From the NCBI RefSeq assembly GCF_016920785.2, contig NW_024609839.1, positions 8,520,196-8,584,195 on the forward strand: a stretch of DNA of 64,000 nucleotides, given 5' to 3'. The position numbers and the translations under genes are program-made. The stretch comes from Ixodes scapularis (lineage: Eukaryota > Arthropoda > Arachnida > Ixodida > Ixodidae). Numbering within the stretch: the first letter of the stretch is position 1; each line of letters opens with the position of its first letter. The notes under the pieces are model-generated. The model did not search any database. It was given only the letters and a program-made list of their open reading frames with translations, and was not told the DNA's origin. This document shows positions 33,753-45,140 of the stretch, in pieces.

Positions 33753-35813
33753 GCGTCCCGTAAAGCGACGTTACGATGTTACCTCTTGGAGCCACAAAAC
33801 ATCACGTTTTGACGGGGCTTTAGTGGAATATATGGGATCTTAGGCGCGAAAGGTATACGCGAAATATGACGATATCTCGGTCACACTCTCAGACGGTCAG
33901 AAAGCCACTAAGCAGCTGCTATGTCGGTTGAAGCATCAACAACTTCTTAGTTCTACAAAAAAGAAAAAAAATAGCAAGGTGTTGTTTATTTCTAAAGTGA
34001 ATTGACGCGCACTTGTGAAGGACAGAGCTCTAGCTCAGGCAGGCTTTGCCAATTAAGACGTGTTTGAGAAAATGCGCAGTTTGTTACAGGCTCTTTCAGG
34101 CCAGCTTCGACGCACGTGTGCCCTAGGGTGAAAAAGTTTGATCACTCCTTTTTGCTTGCATGACGTACCACGGTGATCAGTCTGGTACGTAATCCATTAC
34201 AAGCAATGGCATTATTTGCAATCCCTTACATTTGTGAGTAATTTTTTTAACGGAATAGTTATGCATTTTCTAGACAAATTGCCTTGCTTGTTGACTTAAC
34301 GAATTTGTTGTAAATCGTTACATTTTTATTAAAGAAAAAAGGGACATTTATACAGGTAAAATAATCTTCCGTGCCCTCTCTCCCCACAGCGGTGCCAATT
34401 GAAAAAAATCAAATTGTCAAGCGCAAATAAAGAAAAAGCTGCAATTTTTTTTGTATATTATTGTCTTTCTTCGCAACGCCTATAGTCAGATACTACAAAG
34501 AAAGACAGTGCGAGGGGTAAAAGGGCGGGCACGAGAAAAAAACATTGAGGAAAGGAGGTCGCTCCTCTCTACTTCAGTTTCCCTCCCTTATCACCCTGCA
34601 CTGTCTTCGTTATGTTGTACGTGAAAATAGCTCATTGCGTATTTTTGTTTCCCGCGGACTCCAACAACAAGATTAAAAAGCCTAATTCTTTACTTAAGAA
34701 TTAATTATATATATATGTGTGTGTATATCATGGGGTAGGCCGCACGCTGGTCTGCCCTCTCAAACATACTCCATTTTTTTGTTTTCCGGCTTTGTCTCTT
34801 TTCTTCCTTGATGCAGGGCGCGTGGCACGCACCACGAAGATGACGCGCGCGCACACGCACAGTTCGTCGCGTGCACAACGCGGCACGAAGATGACCCGGC
34901 ACGCGCACATACACAGGCGAAATCCGCGTACGTTACAAACAGATCAAAAAGTAGAAGCCGCGCATGGTGTTCTTCATTGTGTTTTTTTTTTTTTTTATCG
35001 GCGTATTTGTTTTTTATGAATCGCAAAGTGGCCTTCGTGGCTGGAAAAACAGATGTTGCCATAGAATGTGTCCTTGGAGAAAACAAGCTCAAATTCCCCG
35101 CCTAACCGTAAATGTGCGGTGTCGAAAGTGACGATTGAAAAGAAAGCGAACTTTATTCGAATGCTCAGGCGAAAGAACGGAATTTAAGAAAAATAAAGCA
35201 TCTGGAGAAGCGGATTGTACAGCACACGTGTCTCAAATCGTAGGAGTCGCAATCTTGTTAAAAGGTATTTTCGCCACTGGCGTTGTTTTGTAAAAAGCAC
35301 ACGTTAAAAAAAAATGGTGACGAAACAGGTGTTTTGGAATTTAAGTGGCGAAAAAGACAGAAGTCTAGACTGCGTTTAGTGTTTACGCCGCCAGTTAGTG
35401 CCCCACACTAAACGAATTAGGATCCAACGCGATATTCAAAGTAACAAACCCAAAAATTTCAGCCAGAAACTCGGTTTTACGCTCAATAAGAGTACACGAT
35501 AATTTTAAGCACCGAAAGCTAGTGGTTAGGTTTTCACACTTTAACTGCACACTAGCTGTGTTATGCGACGTACAGTGTAAAATACCCTTATTTTACGTAC
35601 CAATTAAACTTCGTCAGACGGAACTCTTTAAAAAAAAAAAATCTTATATCGTTTCAATAAGATAAAAGTTAGATCCAAATATTTGACATCTGGTTCGAAC
35701 AACTAGCACTACAGTAGGAGGATAACGAACGCTCCGCCATGCACAAGTATTTTCGCGGTAAAGAAACGCACACACACAGAAAAACGTTTTTGTTTCGACA
35801 CAAGTTGTAGAAA
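33753..35813. other. Non-coding stretch
   Basis: A two-unit GC-rich repeat around 34832 and 34883 (CACGAAGATGAC) and TA/TG runs near 34706 are the only structure seen. Confidence 0.4.
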
Positions 35814-36007
35814 GTGAGTTTTAGGATGGCCCACGTAAATACTTTGCGTCAGCAAAAAAGAAAAAAGAGAATAGCGTCATGACCATTGCACGTGCACCAA
35901 GACCAAACCGCGTTTCGGACATACGCATATTTGGCGGCGGCGCCATTAAATTGTGTACGCAAAAGAAAAAAAAAATAGCCGCGAGTTTACGTTATTTCAA
36001 AATTCGC
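35814..36007 (+). mobile_element. Short derivative of the 4.7-kb TIR element
   Basis: Shares GAGTTTTAG(A/G)AT, CTTTGCGT, GAATAGCGTC and CAAACC(A/G) blocks in order with 4724-4830, and at the far end TTACGTTATTTCAAAA resembles TACGTTATTCTAAAACTC. It is about 190 bp, a MITE-like deletion product. Divergence is high. Confidence 0.45.
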
Positions 36008-37260
36008 TAATGTCATGGTAAGGCTCGTTGGGGTATTTGTGTTGCGAGTAGGACTGACGGCGTGCCACCCACATATGATGCGATGCTACTGCGGGCAGCT
36101 CTGTTAACCGAGGGTTGTACAATGCCACACGTACGTTATTGTAGTCTAAAAGTCAGTGAGTATGCGGCATTAGCCCACAACAACGACATAGAAATAATCG
36201 CGGAAAAAAAACATAAACAGAATAAGCCCCACTCTATATTTCGCAGATTTCAGTGCCGATAGTGAAGGCAAGGAGTCAACGCGAATCAACCCGGCAAAAA
36301 GCAAGAGTGTCTCAACTTTCCTTAACTCAAACGTGATAAGCTATTCTTCGAAAATATTCACTAAAACAGAAATAGCTTGTTTTTCCGCAGTAAAGACAAT
36401 CCGTCCTCATTTATTCGGATGCCCCGCTGGGGGATACTCCCTCATCGTAAAATTCTCGAAAATCGCAGTGTTTCTCAATAAGAAGACCTTAACACAAAGG
36501 CTCTTACACTTTGTCCCAGGCGCCTAAACGCTACGTTAGGGTGGGTTCAGTGCTTACGGAAATGCATCGTTAATCTTTACGTTGGTGACGGTTATAGAGA
36601 TATACGGGTGTAGACGGCGGAGCTATTCTGAAACGACTACGCGCGTTTTGAGCACGCAGGGCATGGGGAGGGGGAGTCTGCTCTCTAGGCTACATTTGCA
36701 CAGTCAGGAAATTCGAATGCTCGCAGTGCATCGTGAAACTTGAATATCTCAGTGTCAAAATAATCCACAAAGGTATTGCTGACTATAACCAAGAGCCGTA
36801 TTTTTGCCCGAGGATAAAAAAATACTATTGCGTGAAGAAGCGACAGAAAACAAAAGTAAGCGAGACGAATAAAGGAAGACAAACGTTATGGTGTTACCTA
36901 CGGCACTGAAAAAGATTACCATTATAGATGGATAGAGGGAACTGTAAAGTGAACACACGCAGCGCTGCGTTGCAGGGAATACAATAATATTGAGAGTAGC
37001 TGAGACTCGCACCTTTCCGTCTCGCGGGTGCTTGGTCAAGCAGTAAGTTAACTTTAAAAAAAAGAAAGTTTTTGCTACATAAGTGCAGTTTTCAAGAATG
37101 TTAAAGAGCCATTCACCTTCACATCCTATGCGCCGGTGACTGCACGTTGGCGGACACTTTATTTTAAGGGCGAGACTAAATGAATGCTGTTTTTCTTTCC
37201 CAAAAATTGTTGATTTGACGAGAACGAATCCTGCACAACAACTTCAAACTTTCTCGTTGA
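36008..37260. other. Non-coding stretch
   Basis: No gene or repeat boundary recognised. Confidence 0.4.
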
Positions 37261-37269
37261 ATCATTCTG

Positions 37270-38313
37270 GGGTGTAGGGAAAGATGTCCCCGGAAAAAAT
37301 GTCTCCGGAAAAGAAACAGCCCGGACAAAAGGTCCCTGGGAAAAAAAGGCCCCAGGTGGAAAGTAGGAAAAAATGTCCCCAAAATATTTTCTACCTCTGG
37401 GCTTCCCTGATCCTCATGGCCTTCGAACGACCCGGGCATATGTCCTTGGGAAAAAAAGGCACCGTGTGGCAAGTAGGAAAAAACGGCTCGAACAAATAAG
37501 GAAATATACGATTTAGCGAGGTACACATCGCGACATTGTTAGCGCGAACACTACATCGGCGCATTTTCACATTTCACTTAGAAAGAGTATTAGTGGGAAC
37601 GAAATTTTACCGTCTGCATTATATCCCCAAATTAGAACTTTAAGTACCTATAATGACTTTGATGACAATTAACCTTTCGTTGCTATAAAAAAAGATCTAA
37701 AAAAAACAAAAAAAAAACTAGCGATTGCTTGATCAAAAAAACTGCTCCGACTTTACTCAACAAGATTAACAATTTAATCAAACGTTTCGTCTCCCATGCA
37801 GGAAACATCGTCAGTCAAACCTACAAGCAGGAATTCCTTCCTGCTCGTAGGTTTCACTGACGATGTTTCCTGCATGGGAGACGAAACGTTTGATTAAATT
37901 GTTAATCTTGTTGAGTAAAGTCGGAGCAGTTTTTTTGATCATTATGATTCCCGGCTTTTGGAATATTCTAGCGATTGCTTGTTCGTGCCAAGTGTCGCGC
38001 TTTTTACCTATTTGGAAATGGTACCCAATTACCTTTCAAATTTTCCCAAACACAGTAATTTGGTTTTGGCTAGAAGTGTTATAAATATTTATTTCACAAT
38101 GGAAAGCAAACAAAAACAGTTGAGATGCATTGTTACAAAATCAGGAATAAAATGACAGACTCTGGATTCACGCACAAAAGCCAAAAGTGGATGTTAGGGC
38201 AGTAGAAAAATGTTCCTTTTGGGTAATTTTTTCCTAATTTTCACCTGGGAACTTTTTTTCCGGGGACATATTTTCCGGGGACGTTTTTTTCTGGGGACGT
38301 CTTTCCGAAACCC
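37270..38313. mobile_element. TIR element with 9-bp target duplication
   Basis: Exact duplication ATCATTCTG flanks the element (37261-37269 and 38314-38322). Left end GGGTGTAGGGAAAGATGTCC and the reverse complement of the right end GGGTTTCGGAAAGACGTCCC form an imperfect TIR of about 50 bp with iterated GTCCCCGGAAAA motifs. A 9-bp duplication suggests a Mutator-like mobiliser, while 8 bp (hAT) cannot be excluded because the ninth base is G. No transposase is present. Internal GGGAAAAAAAGGC repeats occur twice. It contains the foldback unit 37732-37967. Confidence 0.8.
37732..37967 (+). mobile_element. Second foldback with hammerhead-like core (Penelope-type?)
   Basis: Flanked by exact 14-bp duplication CTAGCGATTGCTTG (37718-37731 and 37968-37981). 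Palindrome with GGAATTCC near its centre. Right arm has CTGACGA (37857-37863), stem GTTTCC/GGAGAC with loop TGCATG, GAAAC (37883-37887) and GTC (37920-37922). The arms share CTCCGACTT and ACGTTTCG blocks with the 12.8-kb unit, and both units end in CCCGGCTTTTGGAA plus a few bases. Stem II differs from the other unit by compensating changes. It is nested inside 37270-38313, so it is the younger insertion. Confidence 0.75.
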
Positions 38314-38322
38314 ATCATTCTG

Positions 38323-39440
38323 TTAAATTATTCCGGAGTGTTCTTTAATCTATAATCCTCATCCAGTTCAACGTTTTAAAACATGCAATAAAGACCGACC
38401 GGGGTTACATTTTGTTTTCCCTTCTCCCCACCTTGGGGGACTGATAAGCACGTAGACGACGATTGTAAACGCACCCTTACAGCAAGATAGAATGCATTTC
38501 GAGAAGCCACCTTTAGTCCAGCATGGCTGCCGGTGGTTGATTGGTCTTCAGTACCCAAGACGGTCACTGAGGGCGATATTTCTAAGCGGCATTATGGATA
38601 TCAGTTATCAGTAGAGCCTTAGGTAAGGGGAGGTGCATCAGTGTATTCGAAGAGAGAAACACAAGCAACCATTTGCATTAGTCAACGACGGCGCCATCTG
38701 CATGTACCACCACTTAAAAAAAAAATATTGTCAGCGACCATAACCTTCAAAGTCCTGCGATTCTTAAAATGCCAACTTTAAGAACCGACCGTTCTAGATA
38801 AAGTGAGTAGGCAGGCGAGCTGGTTGAAGTTACACAGTTTTGAAAAACCTGACACGACGGACGAAAAAGGGGACAACACAAAAAAAACGTCTCAAAAGCG
38901 GCTACTAAATTTTATTGGCACAGTCATTTATATGCCACTTCTCCGACACGTCTCCCTGAAGCTGATCACGCCCCTAGGACTTCCAGCCAGGGTACATCTC
39001 GTCTTGACCTCATTTCAAACCACTGTACTCAGTTCGTACACAGCATTGCAAACAAAGCCCCATTGTCACAACTCACAAGGTCGGACCCAACTCACAACAC
39101 CTTCACACAAACTCCAAGGCCTAACCCGCATCTCGTACAAAGGCCCCACACTGAAACAGATCGTTCTAATTTGTTCTAAAAGCTATATACAATATTTGAC
39201 AGTAGAGCGCTCCGCTGGAAATGGAGACGTCTTTGTTTCGATACCAGGACCAGGCGGATTTCTTTGGTCGCGCACCAGTCACCTAGCTGTGTTTGGAGAT
39301 TTGTGTTTGTCCTTGTTCCCCGTCTCCAGGGATTAGTTTCGTCCTTCTTGTCCAGCTCGCTTGAAACTCTGTATTTAACTGCAATATGAATCATAGATAA
39401 CGTGGCGTCAAAATATGCATATAAAAATATAGTTCAAGTT
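38323..39440. other. Non-coding stretch
   Basis: Open frame 38803-39336 has no recognised domain. A short inverted match (GCGAGCTGG near 38816 and CCAGCTCGC near 39352) may mark a decayed element, not supported further. Confidence 0.35.
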
Positions 39441-40015
39441 AGGTCGGATCACGTGACGTCAATTTTCCCGCTAAATTTAGCGGGGAAACTAAATTGGGGT
39501 GAGTTCACGCGATGCAAGTTTATGTGACGTCGATTATCCCGCAAAATTGAGCGGGAAAATTGACGTCACGGCGTGACGTCAGGTCACGCCGTATGAATTT
39601 CCTCTCCAAATGTGGCGAGGAAACCGAATTTGTGTATAGGCCACCTGACATAGAATTTTCCGGTTAGATTTCAGGGGAAAGCTAAATTGGGTGTAAGTTC
39701 ACGTAACGTCATGATACATGACATTAATTTCCCCACCAGATATAGTGGGGAAACAGAATTGGTGTATAGGTATAGGTCACGTGACGTCTGGTCACGTGGC
39801 AATAAGTTTTGCGCCAAATTTAGCGAGGAAACTGAATTGGTAAATAGGTCACGCTACGTTCATTTTCTCTCTACATTTAGTGGGGAAAGTACAATGGTCC
39901 GTATATCCCATGACGGCAGGTTACGCGACATCGATTTTCCTGCGAAATTTAACGGGAAAACTGAATTCCTGTATGGTCACCTGACACCAATTTTCCCGCT
40001 AAGTTCAGCGGGAAG
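39441..40015. repeat. Array of palindromic units around CCCGCTAAATTTAGCGGG
   Basis: About nine diverged units of 58-79 bp. Each has a palindromic core like CCCGCTAAATTTAGCGGG (perfect at 39467-39484, others near 39538, 39732, 39811, 39938, 39998), then GGGAAACTGAATTGGTGTATAG, then GTCACGTGACGTCA-like sequence. The same core recurs as a tighter array at 57563-57812 inside the second GAGCGCAGCTC-ended element, and GTCACGTGAC occurs in the first, so the array may belong to that family. Confidence 0.8.
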
Positions 40016-42327
40016 TAAACAAGCAAACACACCGACCAACAAAAATTTTGTTTTTTTTGTTTCTTAGAAGTATCTAAATAATTTGCCGTTACTTAAGATA
40101 CAGATGTATCTCAGTATCTGTCTTTTGTCATTAAAATACAAACTGCGACCGTAAAGCCTAACACGCTTGACGCACTTTCCGGAATTCCATTCAAACGTGC
40201 ATACTAGAAATTGGAAACGCAAATGTGGTTTCGCCAGACGTTCTACGTATTCTATGGATGTAGTTGTTTTCCTCGAGTGAGAGGAGTGACCGTATCTAAG
40301 GGCATCGACGTACTCTGACAGGCAGAGTAAAGAAAAGGAGTAAAAAAATGAGAAGATCCATTGGTGAATTCTAAGGGAATGCCACACAGGTCCCATGGTG
40401 AACGCCACACAGGTCTCCCTTTGCGAAACGCTACCACTGGCCCCATAACGAGGCAAAAAAGAGGGAGCAAAATATGGAGAAAGCAAAAGAGAAAGAAATC
40501 CAAAACAAAAAAGTGAACGTTTAGCGTTAGCGATTCCCAAAAAGTAGCGGTTCCCAATGGTCATGCTAACGCATTTCTTAATAATCCACGAAAGGATCAA
40601 TGAGGTTCTTTTCCTTTGAATGATGATGTTTGATGCTAATGCTGGCTGCTTGATGTCGTCTTTGAAGTCTCGCCTCTCGTCGAGGATGTCGAGTAAGGCA
40701 GATTTGGCGTAAACAAGAGCAAGAAGACGTTTACTAACTGAGAGCGAATGCAATAATTACAAGAGCAAAATTTTACAGAACGGTCATCCTTGCCGGATAC
40801 AGCAGGTGTCTTCCTGGCAAAACCGGGGCTGGGAGCGTATATCTGGTGACTCCCTGGAGCCCGTACAAAACTGCCATTTCTCCAGTCCTCCTCAAGTTCA
40901 AAAACTCGTGGCCGCCACTTGTTCCACCCAATCACAGTCCAATAGCCATTCTATTGGGTGCAGTCGGCGACACCCTCATAACATACAGGCGAGAGGTCAC
41001 GCACCCCCCCCCCCCCCCCCCCCCCCCCTGGGGCCGGAACAAGGACCCTTTGAACGCAGGGAGGGTCGCAAGGCCCGAACGGGCACCCTATTCCACGCAT
41101 AGTGGGGTGTAGTACCATCAAAGCCAAAGTGACGACAGCAGCACGCTGAGCACAGTCTGTCGGGGATTTGTCGCAACAACCATTTGGGTTTTGAAACGAA
41201 GCCATTAGCCCGTTTTATGCCCGGCCCGACAATGGCCGAAGGCTGCTCTCTGGGGGCCGTCTTTCAACAACAGATCCCTGCACCCGAAGCCGCGACCGCA
41301 AGCCGCCTCCGCGCGGGGAGGCGGGCCGCGGTGTCGCGCGTCCGTGCAGGGTCTGCTCGGCTGCACTGCCGCGGGCGCGCAATTACCGGGGCCCGACACT
41401 GCCGAAGAAAGACCCCCCACCAACCACCCTTCTGAGACAGGGCCGCCGTGTATACAAACAAATAGCCGCCTTCAAGCGGCGTCTTCAGGACCCACAAACC
41501 TCTTCAAGATGGTGCGCCGTTTCGACTGCTGCCGCCCATTGCGACAACCTCACAGGATCTACCTGCAATGTTCAAGTGGGAGATGGTAAAATATTTAAAA
41601 TGAAGCAAAAACTGCGGCCGTTCATTTTCTAGGTATGTATGCTTCCTCGTTAAGCACTGTTAATATATCTCGTTAAAATATCAACTATAGCGATAATCTT
41701 GCTCGCCCCCCGCCTCTGCTATTGATTTTTACCGATTTTGAGTTCAGCGAGCATCCGGGAGAGAGCTCAAAAACCAGTGCGCAGACGAGAAACAGGCTGG
41801 TATAAGAGAGAGAAAAGGCATGTACTCCATTTTAGCTTTATTTTTAACATTTTACCAACTCATATATGAGATCTAAAAAAAGACATAAAGCTTCTGGTGA
41901 AACTACGTTCGCGCGCACAATTTCAGGTATGTACGTATGGAATTTGAAATTTTCAAGGCGTGCAAAATGTGTTTGGCCTCGCCCGAATAAAACAATAACG
42001 GTTTTTAAGCCTTTTCCGACGGCTTACGACGGAATGCGCAGCAATGCGGCCGATCGTACGCCATTACAAAAGTCTTAAAAACCGGCCTTGTCTCAGCCGG
42101 TCGGAGTCAAGCGCAAGTGTGCAAATGGGCCTTTGGTTGTAATGCCGGAGTCCCACTAGATCGACAAACAAAAACCACCGGCACGGACAAGCCTCCAACA
42201 CATGCAGCATGCTCGCGATGGCACCTTTGGTGGGCGTCTAGTCGTTCGGTGCTCGTGAAGTAATCACGAGGGATTGCCAACCCCGTCAAATTTACCATCG
42301 CGTGCATGAAGTTCCTGTCTGAGCATA
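40016..42327. other. Non-coding stretch, partly GC-rich
   Basis: Holds a 25-C run (41004-41028) and a GC-rich part (41200-41420). Open frames on both strands there are shadows of composition. No gene supported. Confidence 0.45.
41004..41028. repeat. Poly-C tract, 25 bases
   Basis: Uninterrupted C run, likely length-unstable; produces false proline and glycine frames. Confidence 0.95.
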
Positions 42328-42559
42328 TACCCTTACAACAATATGTATGGACACTTCTAGGACGTTCTATAGACCAGCGTCCATAGGGAGAACAAAAGGC
42401 ATCTATAGGCAGACCACGACCTCTGTTGCCTCCGTGAAGTCGTCCTATGGCTGCCCTATAAAATATTGGCCAACGGACGTTCTATGGACGTCCTATTGTA
42501 TGGATGATGTGTGGTCATCCTATACCCTCTCCATGGCAAGGCGCCATATAGAGTCCATA

Positions 42560-42800
42560 GGAACTTTATAGGGTGTCTACACAGGGTCTTTATAGTGTCT
42601 ATAGGGTGCCCGCAGAAAACCCATACGAAGTCTACAAGGAGTCCCTAAGGAGTCCACAGGGAAGCCATACAAGGTCTACACAGGGTCCTCATGGGGTCTG
42701 CAGAAAATTCATACCAGGTCTACAGGGAGTCCCTACAGGGTCCGCAGAGAAGCCACTCAGTGTGCAGGGGGTCTGCTACGGGGTCCGCACCGACCAACGT
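42560..42800 (+). repeat. GGTCTACA/GAAGCCATACA tandem-like repeats, block 1
   Basis: Irregular repeats of GGGTCTACACAGGGTC, CAGAAAACCCATAC, GGAGTCCCTA. A second block is at 43315-43510. Part of the 42328-44268 element. Confidence 0.7.
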
Positions 42801-43314
42801 TTCTAGAATAAGTCAGTTGGGAAACTGCTAAAGAGCTTGCTCTGAAAAAGCGGCACCGATCTGTACTCGAAAACCAAACTAATTGCGATCGCAACGCCAC
42901 CATTCCACCCGCAGCGGCCACTTGGAGAACTGCACGACTGCGTGTGTTGGTTTGGGACTATCGATATTCGACAGCATGTGACTGTTCTGCTTTGGCTTTA
43001 ATCGGCCACTTTGGCGCCGAAACATATACGGTAGAAGAGGGGTTTCAGGGATGCCAACCCCCGCTTCCCAGGCGGACACGCCGCGAATTGCCACCGAAGT
43101 TAGGACGCACCCAAGTCGGGACGCGCTACCTGAAGTCGCCGGTGAGGCATGGCTGTAAAAAAAAATATTAATTGCGCCGCAAAACCCTGTAAGCTAAAAG
43201 TGTATGCAAACATCAGGCTCTTGTCATTTTGTACTGACCTCCAATAAAGGATTCTACAAAAAGAGCTTTTCCCCATTTGTTTTTACGCAAAAACGTGCCC
43301 TGTAAAAGTCATTT

Positions 43315-43510
43315 TAAAGAGTGTAGGGTCCTTAGGGGTCTGCAAAGAAGCCATACAAGGTCTATAAGGAGTACGTGAGGGGTTCACAGGGAAGCCATAC
43401 AGTGTCCACAGGGAAGCCATACAGGGTCTACACGGGCTCCTTATGGAGTTTGCAGAGATGCCATACAGGGTCTGCACGGAGTCACTACGGGGTCCATATA
43501 GAAGCCACTT
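43315..43510 (+). repeat. GGTCTACA/GAAGCCATACA tandem-like repeats, block 2
   Basis: Repeats GAAGCCATACAGGGTCTACA, CACAGGGAAGCCATACAG and GGAGTC as in block 1, same orientation, separated by about 520 bp of unrelated sequence. Confidence 0.7.
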
Positions 43511-44268
43511 TAAGCGGCGGTGGTACCGCGGTGTGAGAATCGCACTCCCTAGCTCCTAAATGATTGGCCTCATTATAAAATGGCTTGCCTACACTTTCCT
43601 GACGTGAAAAAAAACAACATAAAGTAAGCCTCTGATACTGCGCGTATATAGCAAAACTACAATTACTTACGCGTCGCGCGCAGACCGAGCCTAGTATACC
43701 GCTTTTTAACGATCATCCAGATGACCGCAATTATGATAGGCACCAGTGCGCCCCCTATGGGTTGTGAAAGTTGCGAATATCTACGGGGGCCGCAGCGACC
43801 CACATATACCTACCTCCCACTGAGAAAGTAAAAACATTATTCCGGCACATACTAAACCCTTCCATCTCAACAATGAGTATACCCTGAGGTTGGATATGCC
43901 TCCAGACATCAATGTAACATATTGATACCCGGAACTTAATTAACAACTCTTTAACTCGGACACCTCGCTACACCCAAAGAAGACGTCTACCCGGCATCAC
44001 TTTATTAATGCACCAATATATAGGTCACACCATAGGGAGGCAATAGGATGACCATAGACTCGCCGGGACCATAGAACGGAAATAGGAAGGAATGAAAAAC
44101 TTTTTCTTTCGCGAAGATCTCTATAGCGTTCTTGTGCCCATTCTGTGGCAAACCAATGGTACATAGACGGTCTAAGAACTGTCTACAGGAATCCATAGGA
44201 TGGACAAAGAGGTAATAGAACGGCAAAAGTATGGACATAGGACGTCCATACATATTTTTGTAGGGGTA

Positions 44269-45019
44269 ACTCGGTAAGAAGAGGATTAGATTTCAATTTA
44301 GTTTTGTTTAATAAGCGATGTTTAGAAACATACAAAGTGATAAATGAAATAAATAGGAAACAGCACGCATTAGATTTATGTTTTACAGCCTACGCGTACT
44401 TGTGTGCGTTCTGCCTAATATTGAACTTATACGCTTTATGTCTGTAATTATAAGCAGGGCCCAACTCGTTCAGAACTGTGGCTAATCTACTGACACCTAT
44501 TGACACCTTCACGAACCAGATTTGGAGATAAACTTTACGCTTAATTTCATGAGACCACCGTTTCAAATGCAATCAATTGTCGTCGATATGGAACTCAAGC
44601 TCCCTTCCTGCTTTATTACCCTTTTATGTGTAATTTTCTTATTCGCCTAATTCCTCCTTTAATTTATGGAAGTATCTCAATATGCCAAGACATAACGCCT
44701 GTCTGAGTCCCCTTGACCTTATATTTTGCACATACAGCCGTTGGCTTCGAACACGTATGTTGAGTAATCCACTCTAACAAGCCCCATAATAATCAGATGT
44801 GCTCGAGTCGATGTTTGTTAAACAATATCATGGCAATGTGACGTTATATACCATCATGCAAATATCTAAATGAACCACCCCTACAGTGTCTAGAGTCCTT
44901 TCTTTCTGCTTATTTTCAAGCAACACTGTTGACACTCTATTAAGCTCTAAAACTATTCAATGCCATATTCATGTGCTTTTCTCAGAAAAGATTTTTTAAA
45001 GTGATGCAAACGTTTTGAG
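44269..45019. other. AT-rich non-coding stretch
   Basis: No gene or repeat recognised. Confidence 0.4.
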
Positions 45020-45140
45020 TTACGATACGATACGAGTTTATTTTTCACCACAGATACATGTGGTGAATGGGAGGCCGGCGAAAAAAGTTGAAGAAATGCA
45101 GCTTGACTAAGTTCCGGCCCCGCCATTCAGCAGCTACGAC
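45020..45140 (-). mobile_element. LINE 3' tail remnant
   Basis: On the minus strand a GTGGTGAAAAATAAACTCG sequence ends in (TCGTA) repeats (45020-45035 region). An AATAAA followed by a short microsatellite tail is typical of CR1/L2-type LINE 3' ends. The sequence upstream on the minus strand (to about 45400) may belong to the same copy but shows no coding motif. Confidence 0.4.

Larger units (their letters stand above)
42328..44268. mobile_element. 1.9-kb TIR element with short tandem repeats
   Basis: Left end TACCCTTACAACAATATGTA and right end, reverse complemented TACCCCTACAAAAATATGTA, are TIRs of at least 24 bp with few mismatches. Next to both ends ATGGACGTCCTAT/CCATAG motifs recur (42345-42560, 44030-44245). 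Inside, units with GAAGCCATACA(A/G)GGTCTAC and GGAGTCC recur at 42600-42790 and 43330-43500. No transposase and no convincing target duplication were found. Confidence 0.65.

Noticed and set aside
34820..34920. Two-unit GC-rich repeat (CACGAAGATGAC)
   Set aside because: Only two diverged units of about 51 bp within CGCACA-rich low-complexity sequence; no element boundary.
38803..39336. 177-codon open frame
   Set aside because: No domain, low-complexity serine/threonine composition, and surrounding sequence is repeat-like.
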